DNA of 5,711 nt. It comes from an uncultured Ruminiclostridium sp. (GTDB lineage Bacteria > Bacillota > Clostridia > Oscillospirales > Ruminococcaceae). The stretch is taken from positions 1 through 5,711 of the forward strand of contig CAJUFF010000161.1 of the NCBI GenBank assembly GCA_910585505.1, read 5' to 3'. Positions 1 through 5,451 of this stretch are shown here, piece by piece. Each line of letters starts with the position of its first letter. Position 1 is the stretch's first letter. The notes beneath the pieces were generated by a model. It made no database searches, was not told the DNA's origin, and saw nothing but the letters and a program-made list of their open reading frames with translations. A program made the position numbers and the translations under genes.

Positions 1-123
1 GTCCGAAAGGGAAGCGGAAAGGACAATTAGTCGCTTCGCTCCTATTTATATTTTTTGGATTGCTATAGTATTAATCAAGTTGTATACCTGATCAAAGATT
101 GGTATTTTTTTCTTGGACTGCTT
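1..123. other. Non-coding region downstream of ldh
   Basis: No plausible gene lies here. It follows the ldh stop codon (ldh reads leftward) and runs off the left edge. It contains an AT-rich inverted-repeat element at about 70-106, listed separately. I see no convincing GC-rich hairpin followed by a T-run on the minus strand, so transcription may continue into a gene beyond the edge or end there. Confidence 0.6.
70..106. repeat. Short AT-rich inverted-repeat element, copy A
   Basis: Weak inverted repeat (TTAATCA near 71-77 against TGATCAA at 89-95) centred on GTATAC. Its right half, 83-106, matches 2626-2650 upstream of eno at about 23 of 25 positions, with one single-base gap and one substitution. 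It therefore belongs to the same family as the three elements in the eno upstream region. It may be a regulatory site, a transcript-end structure or a dispersed repeat; the sequence does not decide between these. Confidence 0.55.
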
Positions 124-1155
124 TTATAATCCGGTTGCCGCCTTATCGGCATGCTCCAACGCAGCCGACAGCGCCTTTGCCGAAGCCGTAAGCTCCCTTT
201 GCTCCGTTCCGCTCAAGGGAATTTCCAGCACTTTTTCCACCCCTTTTGCTCCCACAACAGAGGGAATACTCAAACACATACCTTCGATTCCGTACTCCCC
301 GCTCAACAAAGTGGAAACGGGCAGAACCGAGTGTTCGTCTCTCGAAATGCTTTCCGCAATTTTTGCCACAGCCATGGCGATACCGTAATAGGTAGCTCCC
401 TTGCGCTGAATAATTTCGTACGCGCTGTCTCTTACTTCTGCATACAGTCTCTGTGTGGTGACCTTATAATGCGCGATTCCTCTGAGCTCACAGAAATGGT
501 CAAGATCAATTCCCGAAACGTTTGCTCCGCTCCATACCGCAAGCTCGCTGTCCCCATGTTCGCCTATGATGACGGCATGAACGCTTCTTGCGTCAACATC
601 GAGACTCCGTCCGATAAGATATTTCAGCCGCGCCGTATCAAGTACGGTTCCGGATCCGATAACCCTTTTAGGTGAAAATCCTGACATTTTGATCGCCGCG
701 TAGGTGAGAATATCAACCGGATTGGTAACTACCATTAAAATTCCCTTGCATTCCCTTTTTTTAATTTCGGGTATAATCTGTGCAAAAATCGCAAGATTTT
801 TGTCGATTAGGTCGAGTCTTGTTTCACCCGGCTTTTGGTTTGCACCTGCGGCAATAATAATAAGCGCTGCGTCTGCAATGTCGTCGTAATCCCCCGCGTA
901 TATCTCCATAGGAGCGCTGTACGGTAAACCGTGACTTATATCCAGTGCTTCGCCTTCAGCCCTTTTTCTGTCTCTGTCAATAAGCACCATTTCCGAAAAA
1001 AGGCCTCTCTGCATAAGGGTAAAGGCTATTGACGCACCCACAAAGCCGCAGCCGATAATAGCTACCTTGCGGTTATCGGTTTCTTTTTCTTTGGGAGCAC
1101 TTGACCCGTTTTCATTTACCGCGTTTTTCGTTATCTCGTTGGCATTTTCCGTCAT
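124..1155 (-). CDS. ldh: L-lactate dehydrogenase
   Basis: Catalyses NADH-dependent reduction of pyruvate to L-lactate in the cytosol, regenerating NAD+ during fermentation. The 343-residue product has the Rossmann glycine motif GCGFVG (35-40) with the NAD-binding Asp60 at the end of strand 2. The substrate loop NQKPGETR (106-113) carries Gln107, which marks lactate rather than malate specificity, and Arg113. Asp173 and Arg176 (LDTAR) and the proton-relay His200 (GEHGDSE) complete the active site, with Thr255 in GATYYG. His193 corresponds to the fructose-1,6-bisphosphate-site His188 of Bacillus LDH, but the partner Arg173 is Lys178 here. The enzyme is longer than the usual roughly 315 residues because of a polar, charged N-terminal extension of about 28 residues. 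The start is supported by a strong GGGGAGG site and the ATGA overlap with eno; no other Met occurs before residue 48. It is the second gene of the eno-ldh operon. Identification is very secure; allosteric behaviour is inference. Confidence 0.96.
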   Translation of the reverse strand: MTENANEITKNAVNENGSSAPKEKETDNRKVAIIGCGFVGASIAFTLMQRGLFSEMVLIDRDRKRAEGEALDISHGLPYSAPMEIYAGDYDDIADAALIIIAAGANQKPGETRLDLIDKNLAIFAQIIPEIKKRECKGILMVVTNPVDILTYAAIKMSGFSPKRVIGSGTVLDTARLKYLIGRSLDVDARSVHAVIIGEHGDSELAVWSGANVSGIDLDHFCELRGIAHYKVTTQRLYAEVRDSAYEIIQRKGATYYGIAMAVAKIAESISRDEHSVLPVSTLLSGEYGIEGMCLSIPSVVGAKGVEKVLEIPLSGTEQRELTASAKALSAALEHADKAATGL

Positions 1156-2465
1156 TCGGCTTTTCCTCCCCTCACATTAAGAAAGAAGTCGGTGCCCAAG
1201 AAATCCGCGCTGCTTCCAAGCTGTTCCTCTATTCTCAGAAGCCGGTTGTACTTAGCAACACGTTCGCTTCGGCAGGGGGCGCCGGTTTTTATCTGCCCGG
1301 AATTAACGCCTACCGCCAAATCGGCAATAAAGCTGTCCTCCGTTTCGCCGGAGCGGTGGGATATAACGGTGGTGTAGCCTGCCATCTGTGCTGTTTTTAC
1401 CGCGTCAAGCGTTTCCGATACCGTACCTATCTGATTGGGTTTTATCAGTATGGAATTTCCACAGCCCGAAGCAATGCCTTTTTTCAGCCTTTGGCTGTTG
1501 GTTACAAACAGATCGTCCCCCACTAACTGAAGTTTATTTCCCAGACGTTTTGTCAGCATTTCCCAGCCCTGCCAGTCCTCCTGATCCAAGCCGTCCTCCA
1601 AGGAAAACAGCGGATATTTGTCGGAAAGGCTTTGCCAGTGATCTATAAGCGTTTCCGATGTAAATTCCTTTCCGCTTTTCGGCATACGGTATATTCCCTT
1701 TTGCCCCGTTTTCCATTCCGACGCGGCCGCATCCATAGCCAGAAGGAAATGCGTTCTCGCTCTGTAACCCGCCTTTTCCGCCGCCTCAATAATAAAATCG
1801 AGAGCCTCTTCGTCACTTCCCAAATCGGGAGCGAATCCTCCCTCATCTCCCACCGAAACAGCCAATCCGCGCTTTTTAAGCAGTGCCGCCAAAGAATGAT
1901 ATATCTCCGTAGCGAATCTCATGCATTCTTTAAAAGTAGGCGCGCCAATCGGCATTATCATAAACTCCTGCACATCCACATTATTTGAAGCGTGTGCGCC
2001 GCCGTTTAGAATGTTCATCATTGGCATAGGGAGCGTAACGGCATTTATTCCTCCCAGAAATTTATAAAGGGGAATCTTCGTTGATTGTGCCGCCGCCTTG
2101 GCGCAGGCCATTGAAACGGCAAGGGTTGCGTTTGCGCCTAAGTTTTTCTTTTCGCGGCTTCCGTCAAGTTTTATCATTATGCTGTCGATCTCCTGAAGGT
2201 CGGCGGCATTTTTCCCCTTTATCCCTTCGGCAATACTGTTTTTTACATTGGCCACGGCTTTCAGTACGCCTTTTCCACCGTACTGATTATCTCCGTCCCT
2301 CAGTTCAAGAGCCTCAAAATCTCCGGTAGAAGCTCCGCTGGGAGCACAGCCTATTGCTCTCGTACCATCGGCAAGCGTTATCTGCGCTTCAACGGTTGGA
2401 TTGCCCCTTGAATCGAATATTTGTCTGGCGGTAACAGATTCTATTGTGGTTTTAAGATGTTTCAT
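1152..2465 (-). CDS. eno: Enolase (phosphopyruvate hydratase)
   Basis: Converts 2-phosphoglycerate to phosphoenolpyruvate in the cytosol in lower glycolysis and gluconeogenesis. At 437 residues it is a normal full-length bacterial enolase. The N-terminal domain shows DSRGNPTVE (18-26) and the mobile loop PSGASTG (42-48), followed by ELRDGD. The barrel domain has GGAHASNNVD with His158, the catalytic acid Glu208 (VGDEGGFAP), and Mg2+ ligands Asp245 (AMDAAASE), Glu290 (SLEDG) and Asp317 (VGDDLFVTN). It also has the catalytic base Lys342 in the signature LIKPNQIGT, SHRSGETED (369-377) and Lys393. No key residue is missing. The start is supported by AAAGGA about 9 bases upstream. It leads a two-gene operon with ldh and is preceded by two promoter candidates and three inverted repeats. 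Enolase is more often grouped with gap-pgk-tpi-gpm, so pairing with ldh is less usual. Confidence 0.98.
   Translation of the reverse strand: MKHLKTTIESVTARQIFDSRGNPTVEAQITLADGTRAIGCAPSGASTGDFEALELRDGDNQYGGKGVLKAVANVKNSIAEGIKGKNAADLQEIDSIMIKLDGSREKKNLGANATLAVSMACAKAAAQSTKIPLYKFLGGINAVTLPMPMMNILNGGAHASNNVDVQEFMIMPIGAPTFKECMRFATEIYHSLAALLKKRGLAVSVGDEGGFAPDLGSDEEALDFIIEAAEKAGYRARTHFLLAMDAAASEWKTGQKGIYRMPKSGKEFTSETLIDHWQSLSDKYPLFSLEDGLDQEDWQGWEMLTKRLGNKLQLVGDDLFVTNSQRLKKGIASGCGNSILIKPNQIGTVSETLDAVKTAQMAGYTTVISHRSGETEDSFIADLAVGVNSGQIKTGAPCRSERVAKYNRLLRIEEQLGSSADFLGTDFFLNVRGGKAE
1165..1171 (-). promoter_or_regulatory. Ribosome binding site of ldh inside the end of eno
   Basis: GGGGAGG on the minus strand lies within the last codons of eno, 9 bases before the ldh ATG at 1155. 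Together with the overlap of the eno TGA and ldh ATG (shared bases ATGA, 1152-1155), it fixes the ldh start and suggests translational coupling. Confidence 0.8.
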
Positions 2466-2494
2466 TCCGTAATTTCCTTTCTGTGTTTTTATAC

Positions 2495-2538
2495 TAATTG
2501 CAATTCAATCTGTAGACAAATAAATTGAATTGCAATTA
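2495..2538. repeat. Perfect inverted repeat B upstream of eno
   Basis: The arms TAATTGCAATTCAAT (2495-2509) and ATTGAATTGCAATTA (2524-2538) are perfectly complementary over 15 bases, around a 14-base centre that includes TGTAGAC. It ends about 15 bases before the enolase ribosome site. On RNA it would form a stable AT-rich hairpin in the leader; on DNA it could be an operator. Confidence 0.85.
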
Positions 2539-2548
2539 CACCTTATGC

Positions 2549-2585
2549 CAATCTTTAATTAAATTGTAGACTTGATTAAAGATTG
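2549..2585. repeat. Inverted repeat C upstream of eno
   Basis: The arms CAATCTTTAATTAA (2549-2562) and TTGATTAAAGATTG (2572-2585) pair at 13 of 14 positions around a 9-base centre that again contains TGTAGAC. The single mismatch is T/G on the plus strand. The arm sequence matches the core of elements A and D. Confidence 0.8.
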
Positions 2586-2595
2586 CACCCTAAGA

Positions 2596-2647
2596 ACTAA
2601 TTTTTGATCATCCGTATTATTTATCTATACCTTGATCAAAGATTAGT
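2596..2647. repeat. Inverted repeat D overlapping the proximal eno promoter start
   Basis: The arms ACTAATTTTTGATCA (2596-2610) and TGATCAAAGATTAGT (2633-2647) pair at 14 of 15 positions around a 22-base centre. The right arm abuts the TATAAT box at 2648-2653 and covers the expected transcription start, a usual position for a repressor operator. This arm is nearly identical to element A beyond ldh. Confidence 0.75.
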
Positions 2648-2677
2648 ATTATACTTGCCGCCTAAACAATAGAACAA
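2648..2677 (-). promoter_or_regulatory. Proximal eno-ldh promoter candidate
   Basis: On the minus strand, TTGTTC (2672-2677) is followed after 18 bases by a consensus TATAAT (2648-2653). The start site would fall near 2641, inside inverted repeat D. The -35 matches only 3 of 6 positions of TTGACA, so strength rests on the -10 box. Confidence 0.5.
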
Positions 2678-2731
2678 ACAGCGGTGAGTATAAAGGTAAT
2701 TTTATAGGTAGTTTTTGTAAATTAAACGTAG

Positions 2732-2760
2732 ATTATACCCTAAGGAAATTTTTTCTTCAA
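2732..2760 (-). promoter_or_regulatory. Distal eno-ldh promoter candidate
   Basis: On the minus strand, TTGAAG (2755-2760) is followed after exactly 17 bases by a consensus TATAAT (2732-2737). This is the better of the two sigma-A-like matches before eno. Its -35 box overlaps the stop codon of the upstream small gene, so the promoter would be embedded at that gene's end. Confidence 0.6.
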
Positions 2761-3011
2761 AGCATCACAATCAGCGCCGTCAAAGCGGCAGCGGCCAATA
2801 TTCCCAATCCGACGCATACAGGTATCCATATTCTTTTGCCGTTTTTGGCGGCGCTTCCATCCCTCACCGCCGACAGCAGCTTTCTTGCGCTTTTATCCAG
2901 CTCCGACTGTTCCGCAGCAGCCTTATTGGGTTTTAAAAAAAGTATCGCACGGTCGAAATACTCGTTTTCGGTGTCCTTTATTTCCACAATGAGCTTATTT
3001 ACTCCACGCAT
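2757..3011 (-). CDS. Small protein with C-terminal membrane anchor, unknown function
   Basis: I do not recognise a family for this 84-residue product. Residues 1-59 are soluble and rich in charged residues. They begin with a short alternating stretch (KLIVEIKDTENEYFDRAI, 6-23) that could form a strand and a helix, followed by a Lys/Ala/Glu-rich helical segment. Residues 61-84 (from IWIPVCVGLG to the end) are a single hydrophobic helix with no charged residue, preceded by KNGKR. This is the arrangement of a tail-anchored protein with a cytosolic N-terminus. The start is well supported: GGAAGG (minus strand, 3020-3025) lies 8 bases before the ATG. Codon use resembles eno and ldh. It sits alone between the repeat array and the eno promoters and could be read through into eno. 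That it is a real gene is likely; its function is unknown. Confidence 0.75.
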   Translation of the reverse strand: MRGVNKLIVEIKDTENEYFDRAILFLKPNKAAAEQSELDKSARKLLSAVRDGSAAKNGKRIWIPVCVGLGILAAAALTALIVML

Positions 3012-3075
3012 TTTAATATCCTTCCTTTTTATATTTTACAATTTGTATTATTGGAATTTTTCCCCAAAATATACG

Positions 3076-3404
3076 CTTTCCACAGGTTTTCCCGTGGAAA
3101 GTGTGGAAAACAAGGAAACTTTTTGCATTTGAAAGTTAAAAACTGTGGAAAACTTCGTGGAAAGTGTTAAAAAAGCTTAATTTTATTTGTTCGGTTGAAA
3201 GTTGAATAAGTGTGAAAAGTTTTTTCATTTTTTTACTTAAAATTAAAAAGTTAACATACTATATAATATAAAATTTACGTAATATATTGAAAATTGTTAA
3301 GAAAAAATTTTGCAAATCATTATTTTACGGACACTTAACTTTCGGTATATTTTTTTGCGATTTTACAAAGGGTATTTTTGAGTTTTACTCTCCGTAAAAT
3401 CAGG
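3076..3404. repeat. Array copy 1
   Basis: Begins with CTTTCCACA (3076-3084, plus orientation). Five minus-oriented sites follow: CGTGGAAAG (3093-3101) directly joined to TGTGGAAAA (3102-3110), then TGTGGAAAA (3144-3152), CGTGGAAAG (3156-3164) and TGTTAAAAA (3165-3173). An AAGCTT and a long AT-rich tract follow. Similarity to the other copies stops abruptly to the left of about 3076. Confidence 0.8.
3180..3375. other. AT-rich tract of copy 1, possible DNA-unwinding element
   Basis: Nearly all A and T, with runs such as TATATAATATAAAATTTA around 3260-3277 directly beside the box cluster. If the array is an origin, this or the matching tract at about 3508-3705 is where strand opening would be expected. 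I did not find a clear DnaA-trio series. Confidence 0.4.
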
Positions 3405-3733
3405 TTTTCAACAGGTTTTCCAGTGGAAAGTGTGGAAAACAAGGCTGCTTTTTGCCTTTTATCGTTAAAAACTGTGGAAAACTTCGTGGAAAGTGTTAAA
3501 AAAGCTTAATTTTATTTGTTTGGATGAAAGTTGAATATGCGTGAAAAATTTTCCTCTTTTTAATTTAAAATTTAAAAATTATTATTCTTTGTAATATAAA
3601 TTATACATAATATATTAATAAATTATTAAGAGAAATTTACGCAGATATTATCTTATTATAGCTTAGCCTTTGATATATTTTTTTCGCAATTTTACAAAGG
3701 TTATTTTTGAGTTTTACTTTCCGTAAAATTGAG
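3405..3733. repeat. Array copy 2
   Basis: Same order as copy 1: TTTTCAACA (3405-3413), AGTGGAAAG (3422-3430), TGTGGAAAA (3431-3439), TGTGGAAAA (3473-3481), CGTGGAAAG (3485-3493) and TGTTAAAAA (3494-3502). The box cluster is almost identical to copy 1, while the AT-rich part has diverged more. It ends in the small stem TTTTAC-tttcc-GTAAAA (3713-3728), also present at the end of copy 1 (3384-3399). Confidence 0.8.
3508..3705. other. AT-rich tract of copy 2, possible DNA-unwinding element
   Basis: Counterpart of the tract in copy 1, aligned to it base for base over long stretches (for example the shared TAATATATT near 3608) but more diverged than the box clusters. It lies between clusters 2 and 3. 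Confidence 0.4.
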
Positions 3734-3840
3734 TTTTCCACAGATGTCCCCGTGGAAAGTGTTGAAAAACAGGAAGTTTTTAACCTTTTGAGGCGAAAAA
3801 CTGTTGAAAACTCGGTGGAAAATGTTGAAAAAGGCTCTGT
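3734..3840. repeat. Array copy 3, partial
   Basis: Opens with an exact TTTTCCACA (3734-3742), then CGTGGAAAG (3751-3759), TGTTGAAAA (3760-3768), TGTTGAAAA (3802-3810), GGTGGAAAA (3814-3822) and TGTTGAAAA (3823-3831). Positions match copies 1 and 2, but three minus-oriented boxes carry T for G at the fourth base. Similarity fades after about 3835, so the AT-rich half is missing. Confidence 0.75.
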
Positions 3841-4006
3841 TATAAGGTTGATTTTAGAACATGGAAGTGGAAAAAACAGATTTTACTTTTACAAGGATAG
3901 TATTACACCCGTTTATACTACATTACATGTCGGTTAAAGATTATTATAAAAATTGTTCAAAAAAATAAACGAATATGTTAAATTACACAAAGTTTTGAGA
4001 AAGCTA

Positions 4007-4034
4007 TTGCAAATTAAAGAAAATGTTGTAAAAT
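4007..4034 (+). promoter_or_regulatory. Promoter candidate for the MATE gene
   Basis: TTGCAA (4007-4012) and TAAAAT (4029-4034) with a 16-base spacer, about 33 bases before the start codon. The -10 matches five of six consensus bases and the -35 four of six. The surrounding AT-richness means chance matches are possible. Confidence 0.45.
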
Positions 4035-4053
4035 ATACTTTTGAAAAATAGAA

Positions 4054-4059
4054 AAGGAG
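4054..4059 (+). promoter_or_regulatory. Ribosome binding site of the MATE gene
   Basis: AAGGAG, 7 bases before the ATG at 4067. It supports this start rather than the internal Met codons at residues 5 and 11. Confidence 0.75.
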
Positions 4060-4066
4060 TATTTCG

Positions 4067-5440
4067 ATGGTAAGAGAAATGACTCATGGAAAGCCCATGT
4101 CCCTGATATTGGGCTTTTGTCTGCCAATGCTGTTAGGTAATCTGTTTCAGCAGCTTTACAGCATGGTAGACACAATCATTGTGGGTAAATTCATAGATGT
4201 GGACGCATTGGCGGGGGTAGGTTCCACAGGCTCGCTGAGCTTTCTGATTATCGGCTTTACAACTGGCATAACAAGCGGTTCCTGTATACTTCCCGCCCAA
4301 TGCTTCGGCGGAGGCAATTATTCGGAAATGCGCAGATATATTGCCAACGCCTTGTATCTGTGCATAGCTACGACGATAATAGTAACGGGAGTGGCCGTTG
4401 CCTTCTGTTATCCCCTTCTGGAGCTTATGAGAACGCCCGCAGAAATAATAGATATTGCCTATAACTATATAATAGTAGTATTCGGCGGCATATGCGTCAC
4501 AATGGCGTATAATTTGATGGCGGGTATATTAAGGGCAATGGGGGACAGCAGGTCGCCCTTATACTTTCTCATATTGGCTTCTATTATAAATATCGGTCTT
4601 GATCTTTTATTTATAATAGTATTCAATATGGGCGTAGCGGGGGCAGGCTGGGCTACCGTTATTTCACAGGGTATTTCTGCCGCGCTATGTTTTATCTATA
4701 TAAAAAGAAGCTATCCAATACTGCAATTTGACAAGTCGGAATTTAAGCTTGAAAGAAACCGTATTTTAAGCATTGCCCGAATAAGCGTTCCCATGGGTCT
4801 CCAGTTTTCCATTACCGCAGTGGGTTCGGTCATACTTCAGAGCGCGGTAAACAGCATAGACAAAATCGCCGTGGCCGCCGTTACCGCCGCCGGAAAAATG
4901 CAGAATATGATAGTTGCCCCTTTGGAAACGTTAGGCGTCACAATGGCCACTTACGCGGGGCAGAATTTAGGAATTGGGAACATAAAAAGGATCGGGAACG
5001 GAGTAAAGTGCTCCTTAATGACCGGTCTTATATACTCTCTGGCGGCGTTGGCGGCAGTATGGCTGTTCAGCGCGCCGCTTTGCCTGCTGTTTGTAGACGC
5101 CGAGGAAACTCAGGTGATAGATCAGGCGGTATATTTTATCAGAATTTGCGCCTGCTTTTATCCGGTGCTTGCACTGTTGTTTGTGTTCAGGAACGTACTT
5201 CAGGGATTGGGTTACTCGCTTCTGCCAATGATGGCGGGCGCATGCGAGCTGGCGGCGAGGGTGGCAATAGCGGTGATTTTTGTTCCGACAATAGGCTTTG
5301 ACGCAGCCTGTTTTGCTTCGCCTCTTGCATGGGCTGCGGCGGTTATATTGCTTACGGCGGTTTATATTGTTAAAATGAAAGGACTCAAAAAGAGAACGGA
5401 TAAAAACGGAATTCTGAAAAATTGTTCAAGAGCTGTTTGA
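4067..5440 (+). CDS. MATE family efflux transporter
   Basis: A 457-residue integral membrane exporter of the multidrug and toxic compound extrusion family, expected to expel organic cations or other small molecules in exchange for Na+ or H+ across the cytoplasmic membrane. The length is normal, with about 12 hydrophobic helices in two homologous halves (roughly 10-215 and 230-440). Family marks in the first half are LPMLLGNLFQQLYSMVDTIIVG (helix 1, beginning near 19), with the conserved acidic Asp35, and the loop AQCFGGGN (77-84), where many relatives have AQRFGAG. Also present are ILRAMGDSRSPL (154-165) and, in the second half, YAGQNLG (296-302) and FRNVLQGLG (374-382). These fit the YoeA/DinF-like branch common in Clostridia. 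The C-terminal tail is basic (KMKGLKKRTDK), as expected for a cytosolic end. The gene stands alone with its own promoter. The substrate cannot be told from sequence. Confidence 0.93.
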   Translation: MVREMTHGKPMSLILGFCLPMLLGNLFQQLYSMVDTIIVGKFIDVDALAGVGSTGSLSFLIIGFTTGITSGSCILPAQCFGGGNYSEMRRYIANALYLCIATTIIVTGVAVAFCYPLLELMRTPAEIIDIAYNYIIVVFGGICVTMAYNLMAGILRAMGDSRSPLYFLILASIINIGLDLLFIIVFNMGVAGAGWATVISQGISAALCFIYIKRSYPILQFDKSEFKLERNRILSIARISVPMGLQFSITAVGSVILQSAVNSIDKIAVAAVTAAGKMQNMIVAPLETLGVTMATYAGQNLGIGNIKRIGNGVKCSLMTGLIYSLAALAAVWLFSAPLCLLFVDAEETQVIDQAVYFIRICACFYPVLALLFVFRNVLQGLGYSLLPMMAGACELAARVAIAVIFVPTIGFDAACFASPLAWAAAVILLTAVYIVKMKGLKKRTDKNGILKNCSRAV

Positions 5441-5451
5441 AAACAGAGGAA

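Larger units (their letters stand above)
2466..2756. other. eno upstream region and leader
   Basis: This 291-base AT-rich stretch between the small membrane-protein gene and eno has no gene. It contains two minus-strand promoter candidates and three inverted repeats, each listed separately. If the distal promoter is used, the leader is about 260 bases; if the proximal one, about 176 bases. Either is long for a housekeeping gene and suggests control at initiation or in the leader. Confidence 0.65.
3076..3840. repeat. 329-base tandem array with DnaA-box clusters, candidate replication origin
   Basis: The motif GTGGAAAGTG starts at 3094, 3423 and 3752, a spacing of exactly 329 each time, and the flanking sequence repeats with it. 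There are two full copies and a partial third. Each copy has about 100 bases of DnaA-box-like 9-mers followed by about 230 bases of AT-rich DNA. Five 9-mers are exact TTTTCCACA on one strand or the other (3102-3110, 3144-3152, 3431-3439, 3473-3481, 3734-3742). This differs by one base from the common bacterial box TTATCCACA. Box clusters beside AT-rich DNA with divergent flanking genes are the hallmark of oriC. Origin function is inference; dnaA is not in the window. A DnaA-titration locus is the alternative. Confidence 0.65.
3012..4066. other. Long gene-free region containing a DnaA-box tandem array
   Basis: No credible gene lies in these 1055 bases. The open frames within it have no ribosome site and arise from the repeated sequence. 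It holds the 329-base tandem array (about 3076-3840), then AT-rich DNA with a further AGTGGAAAA site at 3866-3874, and finally the MATE promoter. Genes on the two sides are transcribed away from it. Confidence 0.8.

Noticed and set aside
151..675. Open frame of 174 codons opposite ldh
   Set aside because: It is a shadow of ldh. The composition is rich in Arg, Ser and His, with no domain and no ribosome site.
2495..2647. Rex or CcpA operators before eno
   Set aside because: The arms do not fit the clostridial Rex pattern TTGTTAANNNNTTAACAA or the cre pattern with central CG, so no regulator was named.
2836..3132. Open frame of 98 codons on the plus strand opposite the small membrane-protein gene
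   Set aside because: It is antisense to a gene with a good ribosome site, has no such site itself and runs into the repeat array.
3076..3840. CRISPR array
   Set aside because: The repeat unit is 329 bases and the spaced motifs are 9-mers in both orientations. There are no uniform 25-40-base repeats with unique spacers.
3076..3840. Plasmid iteron origin
   Set aside because: No replication initiator gene is in view and the flanking genes are chromosomal housekeeping genes. The 9-mers match the DnaA box rather than 18-22-base iterons, though an integrated element cannot be fully excluded.
3707..3937. Open frame of 76 codons on the plus strand in the array
   Set aside because: It begins with TTG, lacks a ribosome site and its repeated VESVE/VENVE wording is just translation of the GTGGAAAGTG boxes. 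Copy 1 gives a similar peptide that soon stops.
5436..5449. Terminator hairpin CTGTTT-GA-AAACAG at the MATE stop codon
   Set aside because: The loop would be too small with six pairs, the stem is AT-rich and no T-run follows.
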